Assembly (NCBI GenBank): GCA_964458325.1
Contig: CAYWIM010000089.1
Location: forward strand, 1 to 18,429
Length of the DNA: 18,429 nucleotides
Reading direction: 5' to 3'
DNA from: JAGMXM01 sp964458325
Lineage (GTDB): Bacteria > Verrucomicrobiota > Verrucomicrobiia > Limisphaerales > UBA1319
Shown: piece after piece, positions 8,301 to 16,210 of the stretch
Layout of the letters: the number at the start of each line of letters is the position of its first letter
Numbering within the stretch: position 1 is the first letter of the stretch
Notes under the pieces: model-generated
The model's input: the letters and a program-made list of their open reading frames with translations, nothing else
Told to the model about the DNA's origin: nothing
The model's database searches: none
Position numbers and translations under genes: made by a program

Positions 8301-11300
8301 GCTCGCAATGCCGGCGGACGCCCGGCTCTGGGAGGCCCGGGTCAACGGCGCCCGGGTCGTGCCGGTCGCCGATGGCAAGGACACTCTCATCCCACTGCCT
8401 ACCCATGTCGATCCGAGCACCATCCTGCCGGTCGAGGTCTGGGTCGCGGGGCGCTCGGCCGACCGCAAGCGAGTCACCGTCCGTCTGCCCGTGCTGGCCA
8501 GCGCGGTGGTGCTGAGCGAATGGAACCTCATTCCCGATGAAGCCCATCGGCTGGTCTATCGCCGAGGCACCGTGGCGCCAGCCGATACGCTCCGAGACGA
8601 CTCCGGCTTTGCCTGGATCCTGCAGCGGATCCGAGGCGGATTCGATTCAGGCTGGACGATCCACGTCGCATTGAGCCTGGGGGCCCTGCTGGCGGGAGCT
8701 CTGGTCCTGCGATGGGCCTCGGGTGCGGGCGCGTATCGCTGCAGCGCGCGGAATCTGATCGGCACATTGCTTGGGGCGGCCGGGATCGTCGCGGGCGTCT
8801 TTCTGGTTGTCCTGTGGATGAAGTTCGCGTATGCCCATCCGTTGAAGGTGGATCCGCGACTGACGGTGGCGGCCCCGATCCAGGCCGCCGGCCAGGACGT
8901 CTCCATCGAGATGCGCAATCTCCCGCTCAAGGATTTCGAGCCGTCCGTGGGATCGCTATGGCCCGCCCTGCTCGGCGGTTTGCTCTGGCTCTATCTCTCG
9001 CTCAAGCTCGGGTCCGGCTGGGCCCGATTCCTGGGAGTCATGGTCGGGTGGGTTTTTGTGGTCTGGGCCGTGCTGCGGCGCCCCAACGGCGCGCCCTATC
9101 TCGGCGGCCTGGTTCTGCTGTTTTACGCCTGGTACGTGCTGATCCCAGCGGTGCGCGCTCAATGGACGCTGCCGCGCCGCCCCGCCCCGCCTCCTCCTCC
9201 GGAGCCGCCCCCCGAGCCGGCGCCTGCCGCCGGCGCCGTGGCAGCGCTATTGGCGGTTGGATTCGCGCTGGCGGGGATCGGCGCGCCGTCGGCCCACGCG
9301 GCTGACGCCCGTCCGGGACAGGCCGTCATCCAGATGCTCGAGCAAGATGCGCGGATCATCGACGGCCATGTCGAAATCAAAGCCCGGGCCGAGATGACCG
9401 GCCCGGCGGGCGCGACGATCGATCTGCTGCGCGCGCCGGCCGTCCTGATCGGGATCGATTATCCAAAGGCCTCGCTGCAGCTGTTCGAGGTGCGGCCCGA
9501 TGGCCAGGCGGTCCATCGGGTGGCGCTGCGCCAGCCGGGGCGGTTTCAGATCGAGTTCACATACCAGGTGCACGTCACGGCCGGGCCCGGCACCAATCAT
9601 TTCGTGCTCCCGACGGCCGGCGGCCTGGTGAACCGGCTGACGCTCGAGCTGGATCGCGCCGAAGTCGAGGTGTTCTCGCCCCAGCTGGTCGCGGTCCGGG
9701 CCGGCCGGGTCCAGCGCGAGGGCGCCGAGGTGGCGCGGGCCGAGCTCGTGCTCGAGCCGGCCGGCGGAGCATGGATCGGATGGCGGCCGCGCGGCCGCGA
9801 TACCCAGAGCGAGAAGCCGGTGTTCTACGCGGAGCTGCATCAGCTCTACGTCCCGACCGCCGGCGCCATCGAGGGATGGCACGATGTCCAGATCCGCTTG
9901 GCTCAGGGCCAGCTCAGCGAGGTCGCTTTTCATGCGCCCGCCGGGCTCACCATCGCCGATGTACAGGCCGACGGATTGGCCGGATGGCGGTTCGATCCAG
10001 ACACCCGCGCCCTGCAGGTCCAGTTCCAGTCGCCGCAATCGCGGCCGTTCGCCCTGCGGCTCCTATCCCAGCAGATCGCCACGCCGCTGCCGTATGAACA
10101 GAGCGTCGGCGTGATCGTGGCCTCGCGGGCCGCAGGACAGGTTGGCATGGTCGGCTTGGCCACCGGTCCCGAGGTCCAGTTGGATCACACCCGCGAAACC
10201 AATCTCTCCACGATCAACCTCGAGGATTTTCCCGACGCCCTCGTCCAATCCGCGGCAACCAACACGGCGGGGCTCACGCTCCGGCGCGCCTTTCGTTACA
10301 CGGACGCCGCCGCTCGGATCGGCGTGACGGCGGCCGCCGTCCAGCCCGACGTCCGAGTCACCACTCAGGAGACGTTGTCTCTGGGCGAGGATCGGACGCT
10401 CCTGGCGATCCAGATGAATGCCGCGATCACGCGGGCCGGGATCTTCAAGTTCAGCTTCCCGTTGCCGGCGGATTTCGAGGTCGAATCCCTGTCCGGCCCG
10501 GCGCTGAGCCATTGGACGGAGCTGGCAACAGGCGGCGAGCGGATCGTCACCCTGCATCTCAAGGGCAAGACCGAGGGCGACCAGGCCATGGCCGTCACGC
10601 TGACGGGACCCGGCATCGCGCGCGGCGCCTCCTGGGAAGCCCCGCGGTTCGCCGTGCGCGAGGCCAACAAACAGAGCGGCCAGCTCGTGATCGTCCCCGA
10701 GCTCGGCTTGCGCCTCCACGTGGACGCCCGGGACGGCGTCACCCAGCTCGATCCGCAAAAGGCCGGCATCCCCCAGAAGGGCGTCCTGGCGTTTCGCCTC
10801 CTGCACGCGCGGTGGCGGCTCCATTTCGAGGTCGAAACGGTCGAGCCATGGATCGAAGCCGCAGTCCTCGAAGACGTCGCCGTGCAGGAAAGCGGCCTGA
10901 TGATCCAGGCCCAGGTCGATTACCAGATCGAAAATGCCGGGCTCAAGGCGCTGACGCTCGCCCTCCCTGCCCAGGCGGAAAACGTCCGGTTCTATAGCGA
11001 GCATGTGGCCGACACACGGCGCCTCGGCGGCCCCGATCCGGCCATGGCGGAGTGGGAGCTCAAGCTGCAGCGGCGGGTCATCGGCGCCTATCCGTTGCGG
11101 GTGACATTCCAGCTGCCGGGCGCGGCCGGCGCCACCAACGTGACGGTGCCCGGCCTGGTCGCCCGCGCCGCCAATGTCCAGCGCGGCTACGTGACCGTCC
11201 GATCAGCCGGCCGCCTGCAGGTGCGGATTCCCGCCCTGCCGGCCGCGTTGCAGCGATCCGAGTGGCAGGCGATCCCGGCGAGCTTGCGGGGCGGGCTGGC

Positions 11301-12465
11301 GGCGCCCGAGGCCAAGGAGACCTTCCGGGTGCTCGATCCGTCCTTCCGCTTGCCGATCCAGATCACGCGCCACGAGATCGCCCCCTTGCTGCCCGCGCGC
11401 GTCGAGGGAGCCGAGCTGGCCTCCGTCGTCTCCGCCAACCGCACCATGCTCACCGAGGTGCGCCTGACATTACAGCCCGGGGACAAGCGGCTCCTGCGAA
11501 TCAAGCTGCCCGCCGATGGCCGGTTCTGGTACGCATTCGTGAACCAGGAAAGCACATGGCCATGGCAGGAAGGAGAGGAGATCCTGCTCAAGCTCGAGCG
11601 GAACTCCGATTCCGGGCGGCCCACCACGGTCGAGTTCTTCTATACCTGCCCGCTCCCGTCCGATGCCGGCCGGAGCTTCACGCATCGGTTGCCCGGCCCG
11701 AAATTCGATCTGCCCCTCGAGCGGATCCGGTGGCGCGTCTATGTGCCGCGCGATTGGGAGATCGAGGATTGGCAGAGCACGCTCGAACGGCAGCTCGACG
11801 GCAGCGCCGCCGTCCCCGTCCGGCTGGATCTCGAACGCTACCTCGAATCCGAGTCCGTCCGCCAGCGCGAGAAAACCCGCGCCGCGGAAACGCTGCTCGA
11901 GCTGGGCAATAGCTATGTGCAGCAGGGCGTGCCAGGACAGGCGCGCCGCGCGTATCAGGCCGCCTGGCGGCTGTCGCAACACGATGCGGCTTTCAACGAA
12001 GACGCCCGCGTCCAGTGGCACAACCTCAAGATGCAGCAGGCCTTGTTGGGGCTGAACGATCGCCAGACCGGGGCCGCGGCCATGGGCGAGCGCGCCCCCA
12101 CCGCCGCCCTCCCGGCTGCCCCCGGCCTCGAAGCCTACAAGCAGGACCAGGTCGAACAGATCCTTGGACGCAATACGCCCGAGGACAACGCCAACCTGCT
12201 CCGGTTGGCCGAACGGCTCGTCCGCCAGCAGGAGGCGGCCGTCGCTCGGCCTTCAGCCATCCATGTCTCACTGCCCGCCCTGGGACAGCCCCTCCACTTC
12301 GCCGGATCGCTCCAGGTCGATCCCTGGGCCGATTTGCAGATTCAATTGGACACGCATGTTCGAACCCCGCGACCCTGGTTCGGGCGCTTGGCGTTGCTGG
12401 CCGGGCTCCTTGTCATCTGCGCGATCCTGGCTGCCGCCGGCCGCCGCGCTGCCCCTGCCGCTTAA
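5338..12465 (+). CDS. Giant exported/membrane protein of diverged repeats, function unknown
   Basis: I do not recognise a named family for this 2375-residue protein. A signal-like segment (VSAALLVWAAGAG, about residue 50) follows a basic stretch; translation may start at 5338 or at the ATG at 5425, and neither has a strong ribosome site. Residues 60-1100 are mostly beta-rich. A cluster of membrane spans follows at about 1106-1128, 1139-1162, 1206-1224, 1229-1247 and 1255-1274, then a Pro-rich run and a second signal-like segment at 1298-1320 ending in AHA. Residues 1321-2180 are again beta-rich, 2182-2240 look like a TPR helix pair, and 2349-2367 is a final membrane span. A unit of about 60 residues recurs near 130, 459, 637, 982, 1522, 1698, 1865 and 2045. 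It typically reads LxFxLPADxxxxxVxGxxxxxW and ends in two beta strands. The gene is 3 nt behind the vWA gene, so it belongs to the sigma-factor operon, probably as an envelope component or ligand for the vWA domain. Confidence 0.88.
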   Translation: MKSPFPMPPSTGPAGFGWPALLPWRRRRTMRSIATRFLRRTDWIRRCLVSAALLVWAAGAGEPPASVVESLTLQGQVDPQQADFVLKGRLRGHPEEKPEARLIYSLRAQARLDAGESTNRQTCELEARIFQGAMKEMALALAGDGQVTRVTGPALKDWSVRHGTNGARFLILRPLEPDQTTNQFRATVESEWVAPALPATWTPLTLAPADVALFDGMLEVRRPDALEVSVTRIEGLAPLESPAAPGAAALEPRPLRFRFAGAPYALALDLEAADPEARRLRFEDFQLTGQLEGSHAIFTLTGTAVARHPAGGELALLGGDAALTGFPAPLDLRFTNGQYVLSMARTGSVPVRLAFAARVMNEGEWKTVRFEAPPSVLRPVSLGGLPAETEFRFPGAARPERQGTNFITYLTAAGRVQWQWKDSRPEVEGRLFYAVQGAAQMAVSPGLLRQAHRMEYKIMQGELKRLEFDLAGDGQITRVQGDGVLSWSVEKGTSGRRLAVQLNQPQKDRYALVIQAQSPLGVFPLQVQPLRLTPVDAVRFAGHLLIVNDGAVRLEVTEASGLSQISSELFPPSKELAGWLPAQRSQAFAYRFSGADFSLGVRADDIQPELSVSQLAQYHVGETETRIEAELELEIREAPLRELTVTIPSDYSVSRLTIGNLSDYFVTPGPDAGRSTLRMVFGQPLSGRQVAQIRLEKNQDLATNTWILPALTLPGAKSVRGFVGVTADTGLRVQAGELAGMTEIATAFFPRKSAGLQLAYRLREPVWQATLRVDRLALSLQVDAFHLFTVGEGLAYGSSVLNYQISGSPVSLLSIQGPAEYSNIEFVGRDVRNWKKTDSGYEVHLQSPVFGAYTLLATYDRKFNAAGDRVDFTGIRPAGVQSEQGSVVVVSEYPFDLEPAEQSAGLTRLDPGEIPASQRLLFDAPILAAYQYPGRPFALQLELKSLAQGETVQQVVDRAALESRISKEGEVVTHARYFIKSKGHSHFRLAMPADARLWEARVNGARVVPVADGKDTLIPLPTHVDPSTILPVEVWVAGRSADRKRVTVRLPVLASAVVLSEWNLIPDEAHRLVYRRGTVAPADTLRDDSGFAWILQRIRGGFDSGWTIHVALSLGALLAGALVLRWASGAGAYRCSARNLIGTLLGAAGIVAGVFLVVLWMKFAYAHPLKVDPRLTVAAPIQAAGQDVSIEMRNLPLKDFEPSVGSLWPALLGGLLWLYLSLKLGSGWARFLGVMVGWVFVVWAVLRRPNGAPYLGGLVLLFYAWYVLIPAVRAQWTLPRRPAPPPPPEPPPEPAPAAGAVAALLAVGFALAGIGAPSAHAADARPGQAVIQMLEQDARIIDGHVEIKARAEMTGPAGATIDLLRAPAVLIGIDYPKASLQLFEVRPDGQAVHRVALRQPGRFQIEFTYQVHVTAGPGTNHFVLPTAGGLVNRLTLELDRAEVEVFSPQLVAVRAGRVQREGAEVARAELVLEPAGGAWIGWRPRGRDTQSEKPVFYAELHQLYVPTAGAIEGWHDVQIRLAQGQLSEVAFHAPAGLTIADVQADGLAGWRFDPDTRALQVQFQSPQSRPFALRLLSQQIATPLPYEQSVGVIVASRAAGQVGMVGLATGPEVQLDHTRETNLSTINLEDFPDALVQSAATNTAGLTLRRAFRYTDAAARIGVTAAAVQPDVRVTTQETLSLGEDRTLLAIQMNAAITRAGIFKFSFPLPADFEVESLSGPALSHWTELATGGERIVTLHLKGKTEGDQAMAVTLTGPGIARGASWEAPRFAVREANKQSGQLVIVPELGLRLHVDARDGVTQLDPQKAGIPQKGVLAFRLLHARWRLHFEVETVEPWIEAAVLEDVAVQESGLMIQAQVDYQIENAGLKALTLALPAQAENVRFYSEHVADTRRLGGPDPAMAEWELKLQRRVIGAYPLRVTFQLPGAAGATNVTVPGLVARAANVQRGYVTVRSAGRLQVRIPALPAALQRSEWQAIPASLRGGLAAPEAKETFRVLDPSFRLPIQITRHEIAPLLPARVEGAELASVVSANRTMLTEVRLTLQPGDKRLLRIKLPADGRFWYAFVNQESTWPWQEGEEILLKLERNSDSGRPTTVEFFYTCPLPSDAGRSFTHRLPGPKFDLPLERIRWRVYVPRDWEIEDWQSTLERQLDGSAAVPVRLDLERYLESESVRQREKTRAAETLLELGNSYVQQGVPGQARRAYQAAWRLSQHDAAFNEDARVQWHNLKMQQALLGLNDRQTGAAAMGERAPTAALPAAPGLEAYKQDQVEQILGRNTPEDNANLLRLAERLVRQQEAAVARPSAIHVSLPALGQPLHFAGSLQVDPWADLQIQLDTHVRTPRPWFGRLALLAGLLVICAILAAAGRRAAPAA

Positions 12466-12502
12466 AGGTGCGTTGACGCGTCCCACAGCCGCCAAAATAT
12501 GA

Positions 12503-12532
12503 AGACGGATCGAACCGCAGCATCATCCGTCT
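12503..12532. terminator. Hairpin between convergent genes
   Basis: AGACGGAT (12503-12510) and ATCCGTCT (12525-12532) form a perfect 8-bp stem with a 14-base loop. It sits in the 74-base gap where the plus-strand giant gene (ends 12465) and the minus-strand channel gene (ends 12540) converge, so it could end transcription from both sides. It lacks a T-run on either side, so termination by the intrinsic mechanism is doubtful. Confidence 0.4.
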
Positions 12533-12539
12533 CGCCGGA

Positions 12540-13523
12540 CTAGAAATGATGGACGAACCGCAGGTTGAACCGCTGCCCTTCCGGACGGTTCTCGACCGCC
12601 GTCTCGAAATACGCGTTGAAAAAGAGGTGGTTGTTCTGATTGAAATGCCAGACCACGCCCGGCCCCAGCCCCAGCACTTCCTCCCGGCGATCCGTGCCCG
12701 TCCACTCCTCGAAATCCTTCCCGTCCACCTCGGTGTCCGTAATCTGTTTGAGATAATAGCCGTTCAATCCCAGACGCAACCGCTTCGGGATCAGCTCGTA
12801 CTCGAGCGCGAAATTCAGGTGGATCGCCTGCCCTGCCTGCGTTTCGGCCGCAAAAAAAGGCGCTCCGGTGAAGCCGCGGTTCGGCTCGTCGTTCGAGTCG
12901 TTCCAGAGATAATGCGCCCGCACCGACGTCGTCCAGCGCGGCGCAATGAACCACGTCGCCGCCCAATACGGATTGAACGAAAAGAATCCGCTGCCCGGAT
13001 TAAGCTCGAAGTTGGGTGAATATTGCCCGATGGGAGTCAGGCACTGGAACTCGATCCGATGCATGAAGATCGGACCGTTCTTGCCCATGATCGGATCCCA
13101 TTGGATATACGGACCGATCAGGATATCCCCCAGCCCAGAGGGTTTCTCCGCCATCCCGCCCGCACCCGTCAGGTCAAAGCCCACCACCGGCACGATGACG
13201 TCCAATCCCCACTTCCCTCCGAACAGCACCTTTTGATCGGACTGGTAAATGAATTGCGAGAGACTGATCAGCAGGTTGAGCCGCGGATCCGGCAGCGGCA
13301 TCTCATCGCCCTGGTGATCGCGAAAGGAGTCGGAAGTGTAGTATTGAAAATACTGAGCAAAATAAAGGCCGGGGCCGGCCGGCGGACCGCCATCGAGGAA
13401 GCTGGTAAAGCCCAGATTGACCGCGGGGAGGTCATATCCGCGGCTCGAAGGCATTGCGGCCAGCATCAGGATCGCCGCGAGAGATCCCAGGCGCGCGGCG
13501 GAAGATAAGCATCGCTTGTGCAT
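12540..13523 (-). CDS. Outer-membrane channel-like protein (Phenol_MetA_deg/transporter type)
   Basis: This 327-residue exported protein has a signal peptide at residues 1-29 (MHKRC, hydrophobic core LAAILMLAAM, cleavage near SSRG). The mature part begins with LGFTSFLDGGPPAGPGLY and continues as alternating short amphipathic strands rich in aromatic residues, with a terminal Phe (NLRFVHHF), as expected for an outer-membrane beta-barrel. The opening motif and length fit the family annotated as transporter or Phenol_MetA_deg (COG4313-like), whose substrates are mostly unknown. The start at 13523 is preferred over an upstream ATG because GGAG (13531-13534) lies 7 bases before it and the signal peptide begins there. 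It is 66 bases downstream of the SGNH gene on the same strand, so it may be co-transcribed or have its own promoter. Substrate cannot be inferred. Confidence 0.85.
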   Translation of the reverse strand: MHKRCLSSAARLGSLAAILMLAAMPSSRGYDLPAVNLGFTSFLDGGPPAGPGLYFAQYFQYYTSDSFRDHQGDEMPLPDPRLNLLISLSQFIYQSDQKVLFGGKWGLDVIVPVVGFDLTGAGGMAEKPSGLGDILIGPYIQWDPIMGKNGPIFMHRIEFQCLTPIGQYSPNFELNPGSGFFSFNPYWAATWFIAPRWTTSVRAHYLWNDSNDEPNRGFTGAPFFAAETQAGQAIHLNFALEYELIPKRLRLGLNGYYLKQITDTEVDGKDFEEWTGTDRREEVLGLGPGVVWHFNQNNHLFFNAYFETAVENRPEGQRFNLRFVHHF

Positions 13524-13549
13524 AACATGGCTCCAGGTTGTATGCACAA
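13516..13549 (-). promoter_or_regulatory. Hairpin covering the start codon of the channel gene
   Basis: On the minus strand TTGTGCATA (13549-13541) and TATGCACAA (13524-13516) are a perfect 9-bp inverted repeat with a 16-base loop. The downstream arm contains the ATG start (13523-13521) and the loop contains the GGAG ribosome site. In mRNA this would pair the start codon into a stem and could hold translation down until opened. Alternatively it is a DNA operator for a dimeric repressor, since it reaches into the putative promoter. Confidence 0.45.
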
Positions 13550-13576
13550 TTGCGCCATACCTCGTCCGCATGTCAA
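13548..13576 (-). promoter_or_regulatory. Possible sigma-70-type promoter of the channel gene
   Basis: The minus strand has an exact TTGACA (13576-13571), a 17-base spacer, then GCAATT (13553-13548), which is a poor -10 box. The start codon is about 25 bases further on. The -35 match and spacing are good, the -10 is not, so this is only a candidate. Confidence 0.25.
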
Positions 13577-13589
13577 GCCTTTTTTGGAA

Positions 13590-14564
13590 CTATCTCCCGA
13601 GCTCGACCCCGAGCTGCATCGAGAACCGCCGAGCGCTGTCCTCATGCAGGTGTGTCGGAGTGGCAAACCGATCGTCCCCCCAGGCCGCCGGCAGCCCCGT
13701 CAGGATCTGGTCCGCCTCCAGCCACCCGGCCCATTGGCGGAGCCGATCGCTTCCTCGCCGGTCGAAGTCGTTATCGGTCAGCGAGACGGGCACGGGAGTG
13801 AAACCGACCGCCAGCCGGATCCCCCCCGGCAGTCGGGATCGAAACAGCCGGCCCGCCTTCTCCCAAACCGCCGCGATCGAGTATTCGGTGCTCCCTCGGA
13901 TGGATCCCGGCTCGAGACGCCGCGGATCGACCAGATGCCCGCCCTGGGCTGCCATTTCGCGCCACAGATCCCGGGTGAAGCCATAGCGCTGGCCAAAGGC
14001 TCCGGACAGCGGCATCGGCCAGGCCGGTCCCAAAAGCCGAGCCCGAACGATTTCAAAGCCCAGCCACCGATCGATCACCCCCGCGTGCCCGACAGGATCG
14101 CGGCGAGCATAAAAATCCTCGAGGATCGAGTTGGGCCATGCCGCATCCGGCCAAAGCCGCAGGCTGGCCGGGTTCATCAGCAGCACCACCGTCTGGCCAC
14201 GGACGGGATTGGCCTCGAAGAAATGGGCCAGCAACCGCTGTTGGCCTTCGAGATCGAGGTGGCTGAGCGTGCCCAGATTCAGCGCCGGCCGCCCTGTGGT
14301 GCGAGCCACCACGCGCGGATCGACGTTCATCAGGCAGGACGAATCCCCCACGCAGATCAGGTCGGCCTCGGACCGGATCTCGCTGGCGGCCGCCTGATGC
14401 AGCAGAACGGTTCGGTCCATGTCGAGGGCGGGGATGGGCCGCGGCCAGGCGCCAATCCAGACCCCCAAATGCAGGATGGCGGCGAGGACGGCAACTCCGG
14501 CCAGAGGCGCACCAGCCATTCGAACCGCATCGGCCCATCGGATCTGGTAGTCGTGGCTGCGCAT
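13590..14564 (-). CDS. Membrane-anchored GDSL/SGNH-like protein, MBOAT partner
   Basis: This 324-residue protein has one N-terminal membrane span (about residues 16-36), with the rest probably periplasmic. Residues 72-77 (VGDSSC) match SGNH block I, with S75 as the candidate nucleophile. The C-terminus has THLHEDSARRF with H305 or H307 as the candidate catalytic base, but the usual Asp three residues before the His is absent (T302 precedes H305); D297/D298 lie nearby. The start at 14564 lies 4 bases after the MBOAT stop; longer forms would run into that gene. Genes in this position (AlgJ/AlgX-like) help transfer acyl groups from the membrane O-acyltransferase to a polysaccharide, and that is the inferred role here. 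An inactive, binding-only version is possible. The ribosome site is weak, so coupling to the upstream gene is likely. Confidence 0.8.
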   Translation of the reverse strand: MRSHDYQIRWADAVRMAGAPLAGVAVLAAILHLGVWIGAWPRPIPALDMDRTVLLHQAAASEIRSEADLICVGDSSCLMNVDPRVVARTTGRPALNLGTLSHLDLEGQQRLLAHFFEANPVRGQTVVLLMNPASLRLWPDAAWPNSILEDFYARRDPVGHAGVIDRWLGFEIVRARLLGPAWPMPLSGAFGQRYGFTRDLWREMAAQGGHLVDPRRLEPGSIRGSTEYSIAAVWEKAGRLFRSRLPGGIRLAVGFTPVPVSLTDNDFDRRGSDRLRQWAGWLEADQILTGLPAAWGDDRFATPTHLHEDSARRFSMQLGVELGR

Positions 14565-14568
14565 CTGG

Positions 14569-15978
14569 TTAGAACTGGAAATAGATGAAAGGCGTTCCTT
14601 GCTTGCCCCAGAAAAGGCCGATGGCGGCCAGCTGCACCCCTTGCACCACCCAATCCCATCCACCCGGCGCCCGCCCCAGATCGCTCCCGGCCCCAGACGC
14701 TTTCCGCGCCGCCACCCAATGCCCGATGATGACCGGCGCGCCGAAGACCAGCAGATTCAGTCCCAGGCTGCCGCCCCACGCCGGCCATGACCAGTCCGCC
14801 AATCCCAGCGTGAGCGAGACCGCATGCCCGATCGACTCAGCTCGGAACAGCAGCCAGCCGTAGAAAACAAACAGCATCGTGCCTGCCCAGGCGGCTTTTC
14901 GTGCCAGGCGAGATTCGCTGCCGGGCCGGTTCCCGCGCCAGGCTCGATGAACCAGCAGGCCCGCCCCGTGCCACGCACCCCATAACACATAATGCCAGGC
15001 CGCCCCGTGCCATAAGCCCCCCAGCAGCATGGTCAGAAACAGGTTCACCCGCGTCCGCCCCGGCCCGCGACGGCTGCCGCCCAGGCTGATATAGAGGTAG
15101 TCCCGCAGCCACGTCGACAGGCTGATGTGCCAGCCATGCCAGAACTCGCGGACATTGCCGGCCAGGTACGGCCAGCGAAAATTCACGCTCAGTTCGAACC
15201 CCAGCAGCCGGGCCAGCCCGCGGGCGATGTCCGAGTAGCCCGCAAAATCGGCGTAGATCTGGATCCCAAACGCCAGTGTCCCCAGAACGATCACCGGAGC
15301 AGCCGGATCGCTCAGCCCATACGCCAGATCGGCCAGAGGCGCGAGGTTGTCGGCCACCACCACTTTGAGAAACATGCCCCCCAGGATCAGCCGGATCCCC
15401 TCCGCCACCCCCGCGCGCGTGATGTGCCGCGTCTCGCCGAATTGCGGCAGCAAATGCTGCGCGCGTTCGATGGGACCCGCGACCAGCTGCGGAAAAAACG
15501 CGACATACGCCAGGTAATCGAGCAGCGATCCCGTGGCCGCCATTTGCCGGCGATAGATGTCGATCGTGTAGCTCAACGTCTGAAACGTATAAAAGGATAT
15601 GCCCACCGGCAAAATGATCTGCCACGTGCGCGCATGCGGTTCGAACCCGATCTGGCTCAGCAACAGAGCCAGCGAGTCGTAGAAAAAACCGAAATACTTG
15701 AAGAATCCCAGCAGCGACAGGTTGCCGATCAGGCTGAAGCCAAGCCAACATCGGCGCCGCACGGGCGACTGGGATCGCATCAAGGCCTGCCCAACCCCAT
15801 AATCGAGCAGGCTCGACCCCGCCAGCAGGCTCATCAACCGCCAGTCCCACCACCCGTAAAACGTGTAGCTGGCCGCCACAATCAGCCCGTTCCGCCAAGC
15901 CAGCCGGCCCCGAACCACGTAGTACAAAAGCAGGAACCCCGCCAGGAATACCAGAAAAACGTCGGAATTGAATAGCAT
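14569..15978 (-). CDS. MBOAT family membrane O-acyltransferase (AlgI-like)
   Basis: This 469-residue polytopic inner-membrane protein carries hydrophobic helices throughout, starting with FLVFLAGFLLLYYVV. It has the AlgI-type signatures: FWHGWHISLSTWLRDYLYI around residues 279-297 and GGLWHGAAWHYVLWG around 320-335. H324 in WHG aligns with the catalytic His of the AlgI family, and H329 lies nearby. Such enzymes move acetyl or other acyl groups across the membrane for O-acylation of alginate, cellulose, peptidoglycan or other glycans. Length is normal and the gene looks intact. A GGAG precedes the start by only 2 bases. The SGNH-like gene follows after 4 bases, giving the classical two-gene acylation cassette. 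No polysaccharide synthase is present here, so the acceptor is unknown. Confidence 0.96.
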   Translation of the reverse strand: MLFNSDVFLVFLAGFLLLYYVVRGRLAWRNGLIVAASYTFYGWWDWRLMSLLAGSSLLDYGVGQALMRSQSPVRRRCWLGFSLIGNLSLLGFFKYFGFFYDSLALLLSQIGFEPHARTWQIILPVGISFYTFQTLSYTIDIYRRQMAATGSLLDYLAYVAFFPQLVAGPIERAQHLLPQFGETRHITRAGVAEGIRLILGGMFLKVVVADNLAPLADLAYGLSDPAAPVIVLGTLAFGIQIYADFAGYSDIARGLARLLGFELSVNFRWPYLAGNVREFWHGWHISLSTWLRDYLYISLGGSRRGPGRTRVNLFLTMLLGGLWHGAAWHYVLWGAWHGAGLLVHRAWRGNRPGSESRLARKAAWAGTMLFVFYGWLLFRAESIGHAVSLTLGLADWSWPAWGGSLGLNLLVFGAPVIIGHWVAARKASGAGSDLGRAPGGWDWVVQGVQLAAIGLFWGKQGTPFIYFQF

Positions 15979-16099
15979 GGCTCCGGCGTGCCGGCCGGGC
16001 CACGGCCGCAGACCACGCCCTGCCCAATCCGGCCTCCACTACCTCTACTGGGTATCGAGACTGATGGCGAGCGGAAAGCGGCGCGTGGATGCACTGCGG

Positions 16100-16125
16100 C
16101 GCGCACGGAGTGAGGCGCCCTGCCT
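16100..16125 (+). repeat. Short degenerate repeat (CACGGAGTG type), copy 1
   Basis: The stretch around GCGCACGGAGTGAGGCGCCC is similar to the reverse complement of 18348-18373 (GCGCCCACGGAGTGGCCGCC), roughly 23 of 27 positions with small gaps by eye. Both copies are intergenic. It is a short decayed element, and homology is likely but not certain. Confidence 0.4.
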
Positions 16126-16210
16126 GATACCTGACTCGACGCTGACGCCGATTCGAATGCGCCCCCCGTTCGCGCGAAGCGTCTTGCAGTCCGGCAGTCG
16201 CCTGACGCCA

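Noticed and set aside
6478..8547. 689-codon open frame on the minus strand
   Set aside because: It is antisense to the giant gene. The GC-rich codon pattern opens this frame, and its translation is low-complexity with no recognisable domain.
14565..14663. Upstream start for the SGNH-like protein at 14663
   Set aside because: It would overlap the MBOAT coding end by about 95 bases; the ATG at 14564, just after the MBOAT stop, gives a normal membrane-anchor N-terminus.
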